DNA of 64,000 nucleotides from Brevibacterium sp. JSBI002. Lineage in GTDB: Bacteria > Actinomycetota > Actinomycetes > Actinomycetales > Brevibacteriaceae. A program made the translations under genes and the position numbers. This document shows positions 17,022 through 25,506 of this stretch, one piece after another; within the stretch, counting starts at the first letter, position 1; the number at the start of each line of letters is the position of its first letter. The DNA lies in contig NZ_CP110341.1 in NCBI RefSeq assembly GCF_026013965.1, positions 3,162,001 through 3,226,000 of the forward strand, written 5' to 3'. Below the pieces are notes generated by a model that was not told the origin of the DNA, searched no databases, and saw only the letters and a list, made by a program, of their open reading frames with translations.

Positions 17022-17123
17022 TGGTTTCTCCTTGTTGGGGGTGTGGAGTGTGTCGGGTGGTCGGTGGTCAGGAGGTGCGTTTGTTCGTGTGGCCGGGCGG
17101 GCGTTGCCGGTGGCGGCCGCGGT

Positions 17124-18347
17124 TCAGTCGGCCAGTCTCAGTCGGGTGGGTCGTCGGTGGAGGGGTTCGGGCAGACGGAGCGGTCCCTCGCCGGGAGTGA
17201 ACCGGCCCGCGATGCGCGGTCCGATCGCCCCGGTCAGACTGGGCTGCGTGCCGTCGAGTCCGTGCCAGCTCAGCCACCCGATGAGCGCCATGAGGAGCGC
17301 TTCCTTGCTGCCTTCCGGCAGACCGAAAGCCTCATCCGTGCTGGTGAGAACGATGCCCTCATCCAATTCCTCGCCGAGGCGGCGCATCAGCTCCGGGTTC
17401 CTCGTCCCACCTCCCGAGGCGATGACGGTGGTGGCATCGTGCTCGCGGACCGCCTCGGCGATGGTGCGCGCGGTCAGCTCGGTGACCGTGGCGATCTGAT
17501 CATGCTCGCCGAGGTGGGGGTGGGATTCGAGGTACGAGTCGAGATAGGCGGCGTGGAAGAGTTCCTTGCCCGTCGATTTCGGGGCGGGCCGTGCGTAGAA
17601 GGGTTCGGTGAGGAGCTCGGTGAGCAGGTCCGCGTCGACGGTGCCTGCAGCGGCGAGCGCGCCGTCGCGGTCATAGCTCTGCCGGCCGTCGGTGATGCGG
17701 CGGGCGAGAATATCGATGAGGGCGTTGGCCGGGCCCGTATCGAAGGCGATCGGGTCCTGGCCGGGAGTGATGACGGTGATGTTCGCGATTCCGCCGAGGT
17801 TGAGCACCGCGGTCGGAGCCTCGGCCTCGGAGAGCAGGAGGCAGTCGAGCAGCCCGACGAGTGGTGCGCCCTGTCCCCCTGCAGCGACATCGCGGGAGCG
17901 GACATCGGAGAGCACGGGAACACCGAGTCGTTCTGCTATGAAAGCCGGCTGTCCCAGCTGGAGGGTCGAAGTGACCTGGCCGTCGGTGATGTCGTGGCGG
18001 ACGGTCTGTCCGTGGGAGACGACGAGGTCAGGGGTCAAGTCGTGGTCGGCGCAGAGTTCGGACAGGGCGTCGGCGCAGAATCGGCCGAGCCGGGCGTCGA
18101 CGCTGCTGACCAGTGACAACGGCAGATCTGCCGGTTCGAGGAGGCGAAGGATGTCGGCGGAGAGCTGGTCGTCGAATGGGGTTTCGCGTTCGGCGAGGAT
18201 CCGCACGGTCAGGGTGGTGGGGTCCGCGCCGACGAGGTCGAAGCTGGGGGTGGGTTCCGTGTCGCTGATGGGGTCGGGCATGAACTCGGCGATGACGAGG
18301 TCGAGGCCGTCGGCGGAGGTTCCGGTCATGAGTCCGGCGATGATCAT
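17124..18347 (-). CDS. anmK: anhydro-N-acetylmuramic acid kinase
   Basis: A 407-aa cytoplasmic kinase that hydrolyses the 1,6-anhydro bond while phosphorylating, making MurNAc-6-phosphate from anhydro-MurNAc. Signatures are GLMTGTSADGLDLVIAEF at the N-terminus, VSHGQTVRHD near 120, VLNLGGIANITVI near 190, DTGPANALID, and VIASGGGTRNPELMRRL near 345. Length fits the family. The start at 18347 overlaps the GntR stop (ATGA). Anhydro-sugar arises from lytic transglycosylases, so the operon suggests salvage of released wall fragments. Confidence 0.95.
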   Translation of the reverse strand: MIIAGLMTGTSADGLDLVIAEFMPDPISDTEPTPSFDLVGADPTTLTVRILAERETPFDDQLSADILRLLEPADLPLSLVSSVDARLGRFCADALSELCADHDLTPDLVVSHGQTVRHDITDGQVTSTLQLGQPAFIAERLGVPVLSDVRSRDVAAGGQGAPLVGLLDCLLLSEAEAPTAVLNLGGIANITVITPGQDPIAFDTGPANALIDILARRITDGRQSYDRDGALAAAGTVDADLLTELLTEPFYARPAPKSTGKELFHAAYLDSYLESHPHLGEHDQIATVTELTARTIAEAVREHDATTVIASGGGTRNPELMRRLGEELDEGIVLTSTDEAFGLPEGSKEALLMALIGWLSWHGLDGTQPSLTGAIGPRIAGRFTPGEGPLRLPEPLHRRPTRLRLAD

Positions 18348-19120
18348 GGCTGCGTTCCTCCTGTGTGGTCGGTGACGGTGGCGGGAGCGGTGCCGGTGGG
18401 GGCGGCCCCGGATGCGGCCGGAGCGGGGACGGTGAGTTCGGTGCGGACTTTGTAGCGGTCGCCGCGGTAGACCGAGCGAACGAACTCGAAGGGGCGGTCA
18501 TCGGCACCGCGGGAGATGCGTTCGAACAGCAGGGCAGGTGAGAGTTCTTCGACGCCGAGGTGGTGAGCTTCGCCGGCGTCGAGGAGGGTGGGCTCGATCG
18601 TCTGCACGCTGTGGTTGAGGCTAATGCCGAAGTTCCGGCGCAGCAGATCGTAGAAGGACTGGTCCTCGAGGTCGCCTGGGCTCAGACCCGGGACGAGAGC
18701 CGAGGGGACGTGGAGTTCCTCGAGAGCGATCGGTTCGTCATCGGCCAGGCGCATGCGCAGGATCGCGATGACGTCATCGCCTTCGGAGATGTGGAGTCGA
18801 CGAGCGATGTGCGCGCCCGCCTCGGCGACGTCGAAGCTGAGGATATGGGATCCGGGACGCATTCCGCGGGCGAGCATATCCTCGGTGAAAGAGCTCGCGG
18901 CCAGCGGTTGGTCGAGTTTCGGCCCAAGCGCGAAGACGCCCGTGCCGTGTCGCCTGCGGACCATGCCCTTGGCGACGAGTTCGTCGATGGCGCGGCGCAG
19001 GGTCATCCGCGAGATGCCGAGCGTCTCGGCGAGCTGGCGTTCCGGCGGGAACTGCTCACCGGCGGCCATGTCCTCGAGGCGGTCGAGGAGCTGGTCGCGG
19101 ATGGCATGGAATTTCGTCAC
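18344..19120 (-). CDS. GntR-family (HutC subfamily) regulator of the MurNAc salvage operon
   Basis: A 258-aa repressor or activator. The winged helix covers residues ~1-70 (FPPERQLAETLGISRMTLRR, then AIDELVAKGMVRRRHGTGVF), and a UTRA ligand domain follows (MRLADDEPIALEELHVPSAL, ..FYDLLRRNFGISLNHSVQTI). UTRA members such as NagR and DasR bind phosphorylated amino sugars, so MurNAc-6P or GlcNAc-6P is a reasonable effector. It is the first gene of the operon and a palindrome lies 35 bp upstream, implying autoregulation. The C-terminal 25 residues are Ala/Thr/Pro-rich. Confidence 0.9.
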   Translation of the reverse strand: MTKFHAIRDQLLDRLEDMAAGEQFPPERQLAETLGISRMTLRRAIDELVAKGMVRRRHGTGVFALGPKLDQPLAASSFTEDMLARGMRPGSHILSFDVAEAGAHIARRLHISEGDDVIAILRMRLADDEPIALEELHVPSALVPGLSPGDLEDQSFYDLLRRNFGISLNHSVQTIEPTLLDAGEAHHLGVEELSPALLFERISRGADDRPFEFVRSVYRGDRYKVRTELTVPAPAASGAAPTGTAPATVTDHTGGTQP

Positions 19121-19155
19121 ACCACCATTGAGGCACAGGACACACCACTAAATCA

Positions 19156-19168
19156 AGACCACTGGTCT
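19156..19168. promoter_or_regulatory. candidate GntR operator
   Basis: AGACCA-C-TGGTCT is a perfect 13-bp palindrome just upstream of the GntR gene. Its half-sites are those of the DasR/NagR dre element (TGGTCT/AGACCA) but arranged in the opposite order around the centre. The 19121-19421 interval otherwise holds promoters and short TCAAGCG repeats. Confidence 0.6.
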
Positions 19169-19421
19169 ATTTTGCGGTGCCCGTCCCCTCGGTCAGCATC
19201 GCTCTCGCGCCCTCGCTCAAGCGCTCGCTCACTTTCAAGCGCTCCCTTCCCTCGATCAAGCGACGCCGCGAATATGACGTCGTCGACCACGACATATCTG
19301 CGCCCCGGCTTGAACGGCGGGAGTAAAGCGTTCGTCCGAGATCGGGCAACGTTGCGCCCCTGCCCGCGGGTATCGGGAACGAGGGGTTCACGCAGGAGGG
19401 AGAAGTCCCTAGCATGAAGCC

Positions 19422-20084
19422 ATGACTGCATATACCGGACAGAAGCTGCTCGACGCACTCGACTCCCAAGGGCTCAGTGACTGGCAGGGGCTGCCGGACT
19501 GCATCGGCGCCCGGTTCCTCACCGGCGACTTCGCCACCGGGCTTGATCTCGTGGCTGAGATCGGGTCCCTCGCCGAGGCGGCCGGCCACCATCCCGATGT
19601 CACGCTCACTTTCCCTCACGTCGGCATCCGCCTGACCAGCCACGACACCGGTGCGGTGACCGAACGCGACCTCAACCTCGCCGGGCAGATCAGCGAGGCG
19701 GCCGCCTCGGCGGGGGTGAAGGCGGACCCGACCATCCCGACACTGCTCGAACTCGGCCTCGACACCGCGAACCAGGACGCCATCGCCCCGTTCTGGGCGG
19801 CGCTCCTGACCGGGGAAGCGAGCAACGTCTCCGGACCCGACGTCGTCGACCCCTCCGGTCAGATGCCGCTTCTGTGGTTCCAGGACTGCGAGGAACACGA
19901 GGTTCCGCACCAGCGTCTGCACGTCGATGTCTCCGTACCCGCGGCGGTCGCGCCGGAGCGGATCAAGGCCGCGGTCGACGCCGGAGGCACGATCGTCGAC
20001 GAGTCCCAGGCGCCGTCATTCACCGTCCTCGCCGACGCCGACGGCAATCGCGCCTGCGTGTGCACGCTGGCCGCACGCCCGTAA
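19422..20084 (+). CDS. pterin-carbinolamine-dehydratase-like / VOC fusion protein
   Basis: A 220-aa protein with two parts. Residues ~5-90 resemble 4a-hydroxytetrahydrobiopterin dehydratase (PhhB/PCD): AEAAGHHPDVTLTFPHVGIR carries the conserved His-His-Pro and LTSHDTGAVTERDLNLAGQI follows. Residues ~110-215 form a VOC/glyoxalase-like domain (LLWFQDCEEHEVPHQRLHVD, APSFTVLADADGNRACVCTL). This fusion is widespread in actinobacteria and of unknown role; the PCD part may be structural rather than catalytic. ATG 19422. It precedes the aldo/keto reductase gene by about 40 bp. Confidence 0.8.
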   Translation: MTAYTGQKLLDALDSQGLSDWQGLPDCIGARFLTGDFATGLDLVAEIGSLAEAAGHHPDVTLTFPHVGIRLTSHDTGAVTERDLNLAGQISEAAASAGVKADPTIPTLLELGLDTANQDAIAPFWAALLTGEASNVSGPDVVDPSGQMPLLWFQDCEEHEVPHQRLHVDVSVPAAVAPERIKAAVDAGGTIVDESQAPSFTVLADADGNRACVCTLAARP

Positions 20085-20125
20085 GCTGGGCATCGACCTC
20101 TTCCACTCACCCCCAGGGAGTCCGT

Positions 20126-21166
20126 GTGTACCTAGCCGCCGAGAACCGCTACGACTCGATGACCTTCCGCCCCGTCGGCCGATCCGGGCTCGTCCTGCCT
20201 GCGTTGTCACTGGGACTGTGGCATAACTTCGGCGACGATGTCGCCTTCCAGAACCAGCGCGATATCGTTCGTCGCGCCTTCGACATGGGCATCACGCACT
20301 TCGACCTGGCGAACAACTACGGTCCTCCCCCAGGATCGGCGGAGACGAATTTCGGTCGGCTGCTGCGCGAAGACCTCCACCCCTACCGCGATGAGCTCAT
20401 CATCTCGACGAAGGCCGGCTGGAACATGCACCCCGGCCCGTACGGCGGCCCCGGCGGCAGTCGCAAATACCTCCTGGCCAGCCTCGATGCGTCACTGCGC
20501 CGACTCGGCCTCGACTATGTCGACATCTTCTACTCACACCGCCCCGATGCCTCGACGCCGCTCGAGGAGACCATCGGCGCACTCGACACCGCAGTGCGCT
20601 CCGGTCGCGCGCTCTACGCCGGGATCTCCTCATACTCCGCCGCCGATACGGCCCGGGCCTCGCAGATCGCCCGCGACCTGGGCACTCCCCTGCTCATCCA
20701 CCAACCGTCGTACTCGATGTTCAACCGGTGGATCGAAGACGACGGGCTGCTCGAGACCACGAACGACGAAGGACTCGGCGTCATCTGCTTCTCCCCGCTG
20801 GCGCAGGGCCTGCTCACGGACAAGTACCTCGGTGGGGTTCCCGACGATTCGCGCGCAGGCAAGTCGAAGCCGTCGTTCAAGGACGGGTTCCTAAGCGCAG
20901 ACAACCTCGCCCGGATTCGGTCGCTGAACGACATCGCTTCTGCCCGCGGTCAGTCCCTGGCGCAGCTGGCTCTGGCCTGGGCGCTGCGCGATGAGCGGGT
21001 GTCCTCGCTGGTCATCGGGGCCAGCCGCGTCGAACAGCTCGAGCACAATGTCGCGGCTCTCGACGCGGCGCCGTTGAGCGATGAAGAGCTCGCGGCAATC
21101 GACGAGTTCGCCGTCGACTCCGGTGTCGATATCTGGGGAGACGCACGCCGCAGCACCGCGGAGTGA
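20126..21166 (+). CDS. aldo/keto reductase (YghZ / glyceraldehyde-3-phosphate reductase type)
   Basis: A 346-aa NADPH-dependent TIM-barrel reductase. MTFRPVGRSGLVLPALSLGL, the catalytic Asp-Tyr pair in THFDLANNYGPPPGSAETNF, the Lys of ELIISTKAGW, the His of DIFYSHRPD and the cofactor loop VIGASRVEQLEHNVAAL are present. The GPPPGSAE signature places it with the AKR14/YghZ group, which reduces L-glyceraldehyde 3-phosphate and methylglyoxal. GTG 20126 follows CAGGGAG. Same strand as the PCD-VOC gene; it ends two bases before the convergent phosphotransferase stop. Confidence 0.9.
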   Translation: MYLAAENRYDSMTFRPVGRSGLVLPALSLGLWHNFGDDVAFQNQRDIVRRAFDMGITHFDLANNYGPPPGSAETNFGRLLREDLHPYRDELIISTKAGWNMHPGPYGGPGGSRKYLLASLDASLRRLGLDYVDIFYSHRPDASTPLEETIGALDTAVRSGRALYAGISSYSAADTARASQIARDLGTPLLIHQPSYSMFNRWIEDDGLLETTNDEGLGVICFSPLAQGLLTDKYLGGVPDDSRAGKSKPSFKDGFLSADNLARIRSLNDIASARGQSLAQLALAWALRDERVSSLVIGASRVEQLEHNVAALDAAPLSDEELAAIDEFAVDSGVDIWGDARRSTAE

Positions 21167-21168
21167 GG

Positions 21169-22293
21169 TCACCGCGCCGCAGCGAGCAGCCACCCGATCC
21201 GGTTGCTCCAAGCGGGCCGGAAAGCATAGACACAGGCGAGCCGAATGAGGGTGGCCTGTTCGTATGCGCTGACCCTGGCCGGGTCGATCCCCACCGCCGA
21301 GGCGACCCGGGCGATCTCATCGATGACCACGGCCGCCTCGGCGGAGGTCCACAGTCCCTGCTCGATACGCCACCGGGCATGCGCGCGCAGGTTGCCGAGA
21401 TCGAGCGCCCGTTCGCCCCGGCACGCCGTATCGACGTCGAGCAGCCCCGGTCCGGAGACCGGATCCCACATGATCTGCTTGTCGTGCAGGTCCCGGTGGA
21501 TGAGCCCGATCATTCCGTCCCTCGGCGAAGCGGCCCCGTCGTCGAGTGCGACCGTGACCTCTGCGATGAGTTCGTCCACCTCGGCGAGCAGAGTCTCCCC
21601 CCGCCCATTCCGCGCGGTCTCGAGCAGGGGACGGGCGCGCTCACGCCATGTTCGGAGCACCTCGAACTCCTCCGCGGCCCGATGAAACGGCATCGGGGTC
21701 GCCAAATCCGTCGCAGCCGCTGTCACGGTATTGGTCGGATATGACTCTGCCTGAGCCCAGGCGTCGAGGGACTCGGCCCAGGCGCGTGACCAATCCGCGC
21801 CGAGCCTCGCAGGATCGTGGAGTTCGACTCCGGGCACCACGCTGAGCACGACGGTCGAAGAATCCGAACTGAGCACCTGCGGGAGGGTGAAACCGGGAAG
21901 GAACCCTACCGCTCGACGCTGTCCCGCGATGACGCCGGAAGCCTTTCCTTCGCGCACGCATTTGGCGAAGCTGCCGTCGGGCAGACAGACGACGGCGCGT
22001 TTGCCCGGACGGTGGGAGACCAGTCGGCCTCCGTCTGCGAGCAGCCTGGAGAGTCCCGGCAGCTTCGGGTCACGGTCAGCGTCGAGGACCGTCACCCCGT
22101 GTTGCTCGAGATAGCCGACCCGGATCCCCTGGCCAGGAAGAGAAGCCTCCCACGCGATACGGCCGTCTCCTGCCGGCCAGGCTCGGCGCACCGTCCAGTC
22201 CTGTCCGTCGATCGTGACCGCGTCGGGGATATGCAGGGTCGCGCCCCACTTCGTCGCAGCCTGTTCCGTCACGATCTGCTTCGCCACTGTCAT
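21169..22293 (-). CDS. aminoglycoside-phosphotransferase-fold kinase, last gene of the glycan operon
   Basis: A 374-aa protein with the APH/choline-kinase fold in its C-terminal half: Brenner motif LIHRDLHDKQIMWD near residue 265 and the metal site GLLDVDTACRGE shortly after. The N-terminal half has a beta-rich lobe (KRAVVCLPDGSFAKCVREGK). APH-fold kinases phosphorylate small alcohols, sugars or antibiotics. In this operon with glycosyltransferases and an exporter, a carbohydrate or glycolipid precursor is a better guess than drug resistance. ATG overlaps the preceding APH-like gene (ATGA). Confidence 0.8.
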   Translation of the reverse strand: MTVAKQIVTEQAATKWGATLHIPDAVTIDGQDWTVRRAWPAGDGRIAWEASLPGQGIRVGYLEQHGVTVLDADRDPKLPGLSRLLADGGRLVSHRPGKRAVVCLPDGSFAKCVREGKASGVIAGQRRAVGFLPGFTLPQVLSSDSSTVVLSVVPGVELHDPARLGADWSRAWAESLDAWAQAESYPTNTVTAAATDLATPMPFHRAAEEFEVLRTWRERARPLLETARNGRGETLLAEVDELIAEVTVALDDGAASPRDGMIGLIHRDLHDKQIMWDPVSGPGLLDVDTACRGERALDLGNLRAHARWRIEQGLWTSAEAAVVIDEIARVASAVGIDPARVSAYEQATLIRLACVYAFRPAWSNRIGWLLAAAR

Positions 22294-23584
22294 GGTGCGA
22301 CCCCCATCGTCGGGGAGTCCTCACGCAGTGCGGAGCCCGCGAGGTCGATGATCCGCATCGTCTCGTCCCTCCAAGTCACGGAGCAGCTGCGCCAGGGTTC
22401 GAGTCCGGCCACGAGCATCGCCCACGCCGTCCAGGCGCCGAGGTCGGTCTCCTCGCCGCCGGAGGAACGATAACCAGCGATGAAAGGTCGCTCTAGTTGG
22501 TGCACCCGGGGATCGAAGCGGCAGGCAGCGATCCACCGCCCCAGGTCCATCCCGATCGGTCCCCACCCTGACCGGTCCAGATCGATGATCCGGCACTCGG
22601 AATTCGCCAGAAGCACCTGGTCAGGGCTGAGGTCCCCGTGGATCTCCCGCAGTTCCCTGTCCGGTTCGAATCCCCGGCTCGGCCCGAATCCCCGGCTAGG
22701 CCCGAGGCGGCCGCTCAGTTCGGCGAGGAGTCCGGAGATGTCAGCCTCTCGTTCCGGGAGCAGACGAACCAGCGACCGGCTGATGGTCTCGAGTTGGTCG
22801 AGCGGAGAGCCGAGCGCGCGGTCCGCCTCCGCCGAAGCGCCCACCTCGCCTGCCGGGCCGCCGACGTTGTCAGGCACACCGCTTCTGTGCAGTTCGGCGA
22901 TGATCACGCCGACCTCTTCAGCGACGTTCGGATCCGGGTGATCGCTCAGGTCACCGGTCCCCCACCACGGCGAACGAGTGCAGTCCCACGTCCGCCGACG
23001 AACTCGACCGGCAGGCTCGGCAGCTGCGTGCGCTGCCAACGGTCGGCCGCCTCGGCGAGGTGGATCTGGGATTCGGCGGTGATCCGCACGAATTCCGGCG
23101 CCCCGTCGACGGGGGTGTGCTTGAGCAGCAGCCGCCTGGCGGGGTTGTATCCGATGATCGTCAGGTCCCCGCCGAGGTGGTCGAGCGTCCGCGCAATCTG
23201 TTTGCCGATCCTGGGGTCGGCCAGCACGCTGCCGCTGACCAGCAAGGCACCGGTCGCGGCGGGCGAACGCGGGTCGGCCGCCTCGTGGACGATCAGTTCC
23301 TGCCCGTGCCGGGCGGCCCGCCGCCGTGCATTGGCGAGCTTGTCCGGACTCGTCATCACCGCGGTGAATCCCCAATCATCGAACTCGCCGAGGCGTCCGG
23401 GCTCCTCCCGCTGCCACGCAACGATGGCGCTCCGCCCCGGTTTGACGCGGATTCGATGGGGCCGGACCGCGAAGCCGAGGCGCAGGGAGAGCCGTTCGGC
23501 CGATCGCAGCTCATCGATATAGGGCAGCAGGGCGAACCTCGTGTCTGCGAGGTCGTTCACGAGGTCGGACATCGCTGTGGTCAT
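22290..23584 (-). pseudogene. second APH-fold protein with a one-base frameshift
   Basis: The N-terminal half runs from ATG 23584 (TTAMSDLVNDLADTRFALLP) to VEFVGGRGTALVRRGG. The C-terminal half continues in another frame as TGDLSDHPDPNVAEEVGVII and includes the Brenner-like EIHGDLSPDQVLL and the IIDLDRSGWG metal motif. Adding one base to the C5 run at 22959-22963 (G on the coding strand) would restore a ~432-aa protein. Both ends keep ATGA overlaps with neighbours and both halves are well conserved, so this may be a sequencing error or a slippage switch rather than an old pseudogene. Product unknown. Confidence 0.75.
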
Positions 23585-25506
23585 GATGAGGCTCCTGCAT
23601 AGTTCGGCACGCTGCCGACGGTGGGCGGCTCTGTCGGACGGGGATCTGCGACGACAGGCGTCTCGGACGCAGCTGGCGCCGCTTCCGCCGTTCGCCCCGG
23701 CACGCTATCGGCTTCGTCGGCCTGCGAACGGATCCACCGGGCGAAGCGCGAGTCCGCGGCAGCGGCCAGCTCGCTCGGCGCACCGTCCTCGACGATCCGA
23801 CCATCCTCGAGCCACACCACGCGGTCGAGTCCGCGGATCATCGCCACGTCGTGGCTGATGACGATGCTTGTCCGACCCTGTGTCAGCGCGGACACTGAGT
23901 CGGCCACCTCGGCGCGGGTCTGTGGATCGAGTCCGGTCGTCGCTTCGTCGAAGACGACGACCGGGGCGTCGCGGACAAGCGCCCGAGCGATGGCCAGGCG
24001 CTGCCGCTGCCCGCCGGAGAGAGTGTCCCCGCGGTTGCCGAGCGAGGTGTCGTAGCCGTCGGGAAGGGAGCGGATGAACTCGTCGGCACGGGCAGCGCGG
24101 GCGGCGGCGACCACCTCGGCGTCGGTGGCGTCGAGCCTGCCGTAGCGGATGTTCTCGCGCACGCTCGCGGCGAAGAGCACGGACTCTTGGAGGAGGACGG
24201 ACACGTTCTGCCGTAGGGAGGCACGGGTGACGTTGTGGGTGTCGTAGCCGTCAAGGTAGATCGACCCGGAGTCCGGCTGCGACAGCCTCAGCAGGTAACT
24301 CATCAGGGTCGATTTTCCGGCTCCGGAGGCACCGAGGATGCCGACCTTCTGTCCGGCCGGAATGAGCAGGTCTAGTTCGTCGAACAGTGGCCTGCCGTGC
24401 CCGTCGGCCGAGGTGATGCGGTTGAAGACGACGTCGCCGCAGACCGGGCCCATGGACACGGCGTCGGGGGCGTCGGCGATCTCGACGGGTTCGTCGAGGA
24501 GGTCGGCGATCCTCTCCCCCGAGGCGGCCGCGCGGGCGATGCGGCCGGTGTATTTGGCCATGTCCCGCAGCGGTTTCATCGCGATCTTGAGGTAGAGGAG
24601 GAAGAGGACGAGGTCGCCGGGGGACATCGCTCCGCGCAGCACCTGCCACCCTCCGAAGGCGAGAACGAGAGCCTGCGAGATGCCGACGAGAACATCCGTG
24701 GAGCGCTCGAGCCCGGCGGCCAGACGGCGTGCCCGCACCCCGGCTCTGAGTGCGCGTTCGTTGCCGTCGGCGAAATCGCGGGCGACGGTCTTCTCGAGTC
24801 CGTAGGCCTGGACGACGCGGATGGCTCCGAGCGCCTCGGCCGCGGATCCGACCAGTCGGCCCTCGCCCTTGCGGGTGGACCGGGAGGCCTTCGTGATCTT
24901 CGGGGTCGCCACCTTCGACAGCAGTCCGTAGACCGCAGCCGTGACGAGCACGATGGCGCTGAGCACCGGGTCGAGGACGACCATGACGACGAGCAGGACG
25001 GCGAGCGTGATGACATTGCCGACCAGGGGCAGCCCTGCGGTGACGGCGACTTCCTGCAGCCGTCCGATGTCACCGACGAGCCGTTGTGAGGTGTCACCGA
25101 TCGAGGCTTTCGAGTGGTAGCGCAGCGACAGGGATTGGACGTGATCGAACACCCGTGAGCGCAGCTGGGTGGCCACGCGGGCGCCGACGAGGGCGAAGCA
25201 GATCGTCGAGGCGTAGTTCGCCGCTGCCCGTCCGCCGACGATGACGGCCAGGCCGATGGCCACGACCGCGAGCGTTGTGCCGACTCCGGCGTCAAGGCCG
25301 AAGGTCGGGGCGATCTGGGCGCCCAGGGCCGCGGTGACGGCGTCGACGGCGATCTTGATCGGCCACGGTTCGAGGATGCGGAAGACGACATCGGCCAGCA
25401 GCGCGGCCATCCCGCCGATGATCAGCCACGTGTGCCGGCGCAGGTGCGGGCGGATGATGCGCAGGGTCCGCTTCAGCGCAGAGGCCGTGAGCTTCTTGCC
25501 GCTCAT
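23581..25506 (-). CDS. ABC exporter, fused permease-ATPase
   Basis: A 641-aa half-transporter of the MsbA/LmrA type. About six transmembrane helices occupy residues ~15-310 (LIIGGMAALLADVVFRILEP, LAVVAIGLAVIVGGRAAANY). The nucleotide-binding domain has Walker A ILGASGAGKSTLMSYLL, the signature LSGGQRQRLAIARAL, Walker B VVVFDEATTGLDP and the switch His (SIVISHD). The last ~45 residues are Ala/Pro/Thr-rich. ATGA overlaps on both sides bind it into the operon with three glycosyltransferases and two APH-like proteins, implying export or membrane flipping of their product. Confidence 0.9.
   Translation of the reverse strand: MSGKKLTASALKRTLRIIRPHLRRHTWLIIGGMAALLADVVFRILEPWPIKIAVDAVTAALGAQIAPTFGLDAGVGTTLAVVAIGLAVIVGGRAAANYASTICFALVGARVATQLRSRVFDHVQSLSLRYHSKASIGDTSQRLVGDIGRLQEVAVTAGLPLVGNVITLAVLLVVMVVLDPVLSAIVLVTAAVYGLLSKVATPKITKASRSTRKGEGRLVGSAAEALGAIRVVQAYGLEKTVARDFADGNERALRAGVRARRLAAGLERSTDVLVGISQALVLAFGGWQVLRGAMSPGDLVLFLLYLKIAMKPLRDMAKYTGRIARAAASGERIADLLDEPVEIADAPDAVSMGPVCGDVVFNRITSADGHGRPLFDELDLLIPAGQKVGILGASGAGKSTLMSYLLRLSQPDSGSIYLDGYDTHNVTRASLRQNVSVLLQESVLFAASVRENIRYGRLDATDAEVVAAARAARADEFIRSLPDGYDTSLGNRGDTLSGGQRQRLAIARALVRDAPVVVFDEATTGLDPQTRAEVADSVSALTQGRTSIVISHDVAMIRGLDRVVWLEDGRIVEDGAPSELAAAADSRFARWIRSQADEADSVPGRTAEAAPAASETPVVADPRPTEPPTVGSVPNYAGASS

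Noticed and set aside
15459..18116. An 885-residue open frame antisense to the MurNAc salvage genes
   Set aside because: Mirror frame of high-GC genes; composition is Arg/Asp/Gly/Glu-rich without domains, while the opposite strand encodes four recognisable enzymes.
18560..19417. Rightward frame across the GntR gene
   Set aside because: Shadow of the GntR coding strand; no domain, and it crosses the operator region.
21169..23584. Aminoglycoside resistance genes
   Set aside because: Only the APH fold is visible; two such genes at the end of a glycosyltransferase/exporter operon fit metabolism better than resistance.
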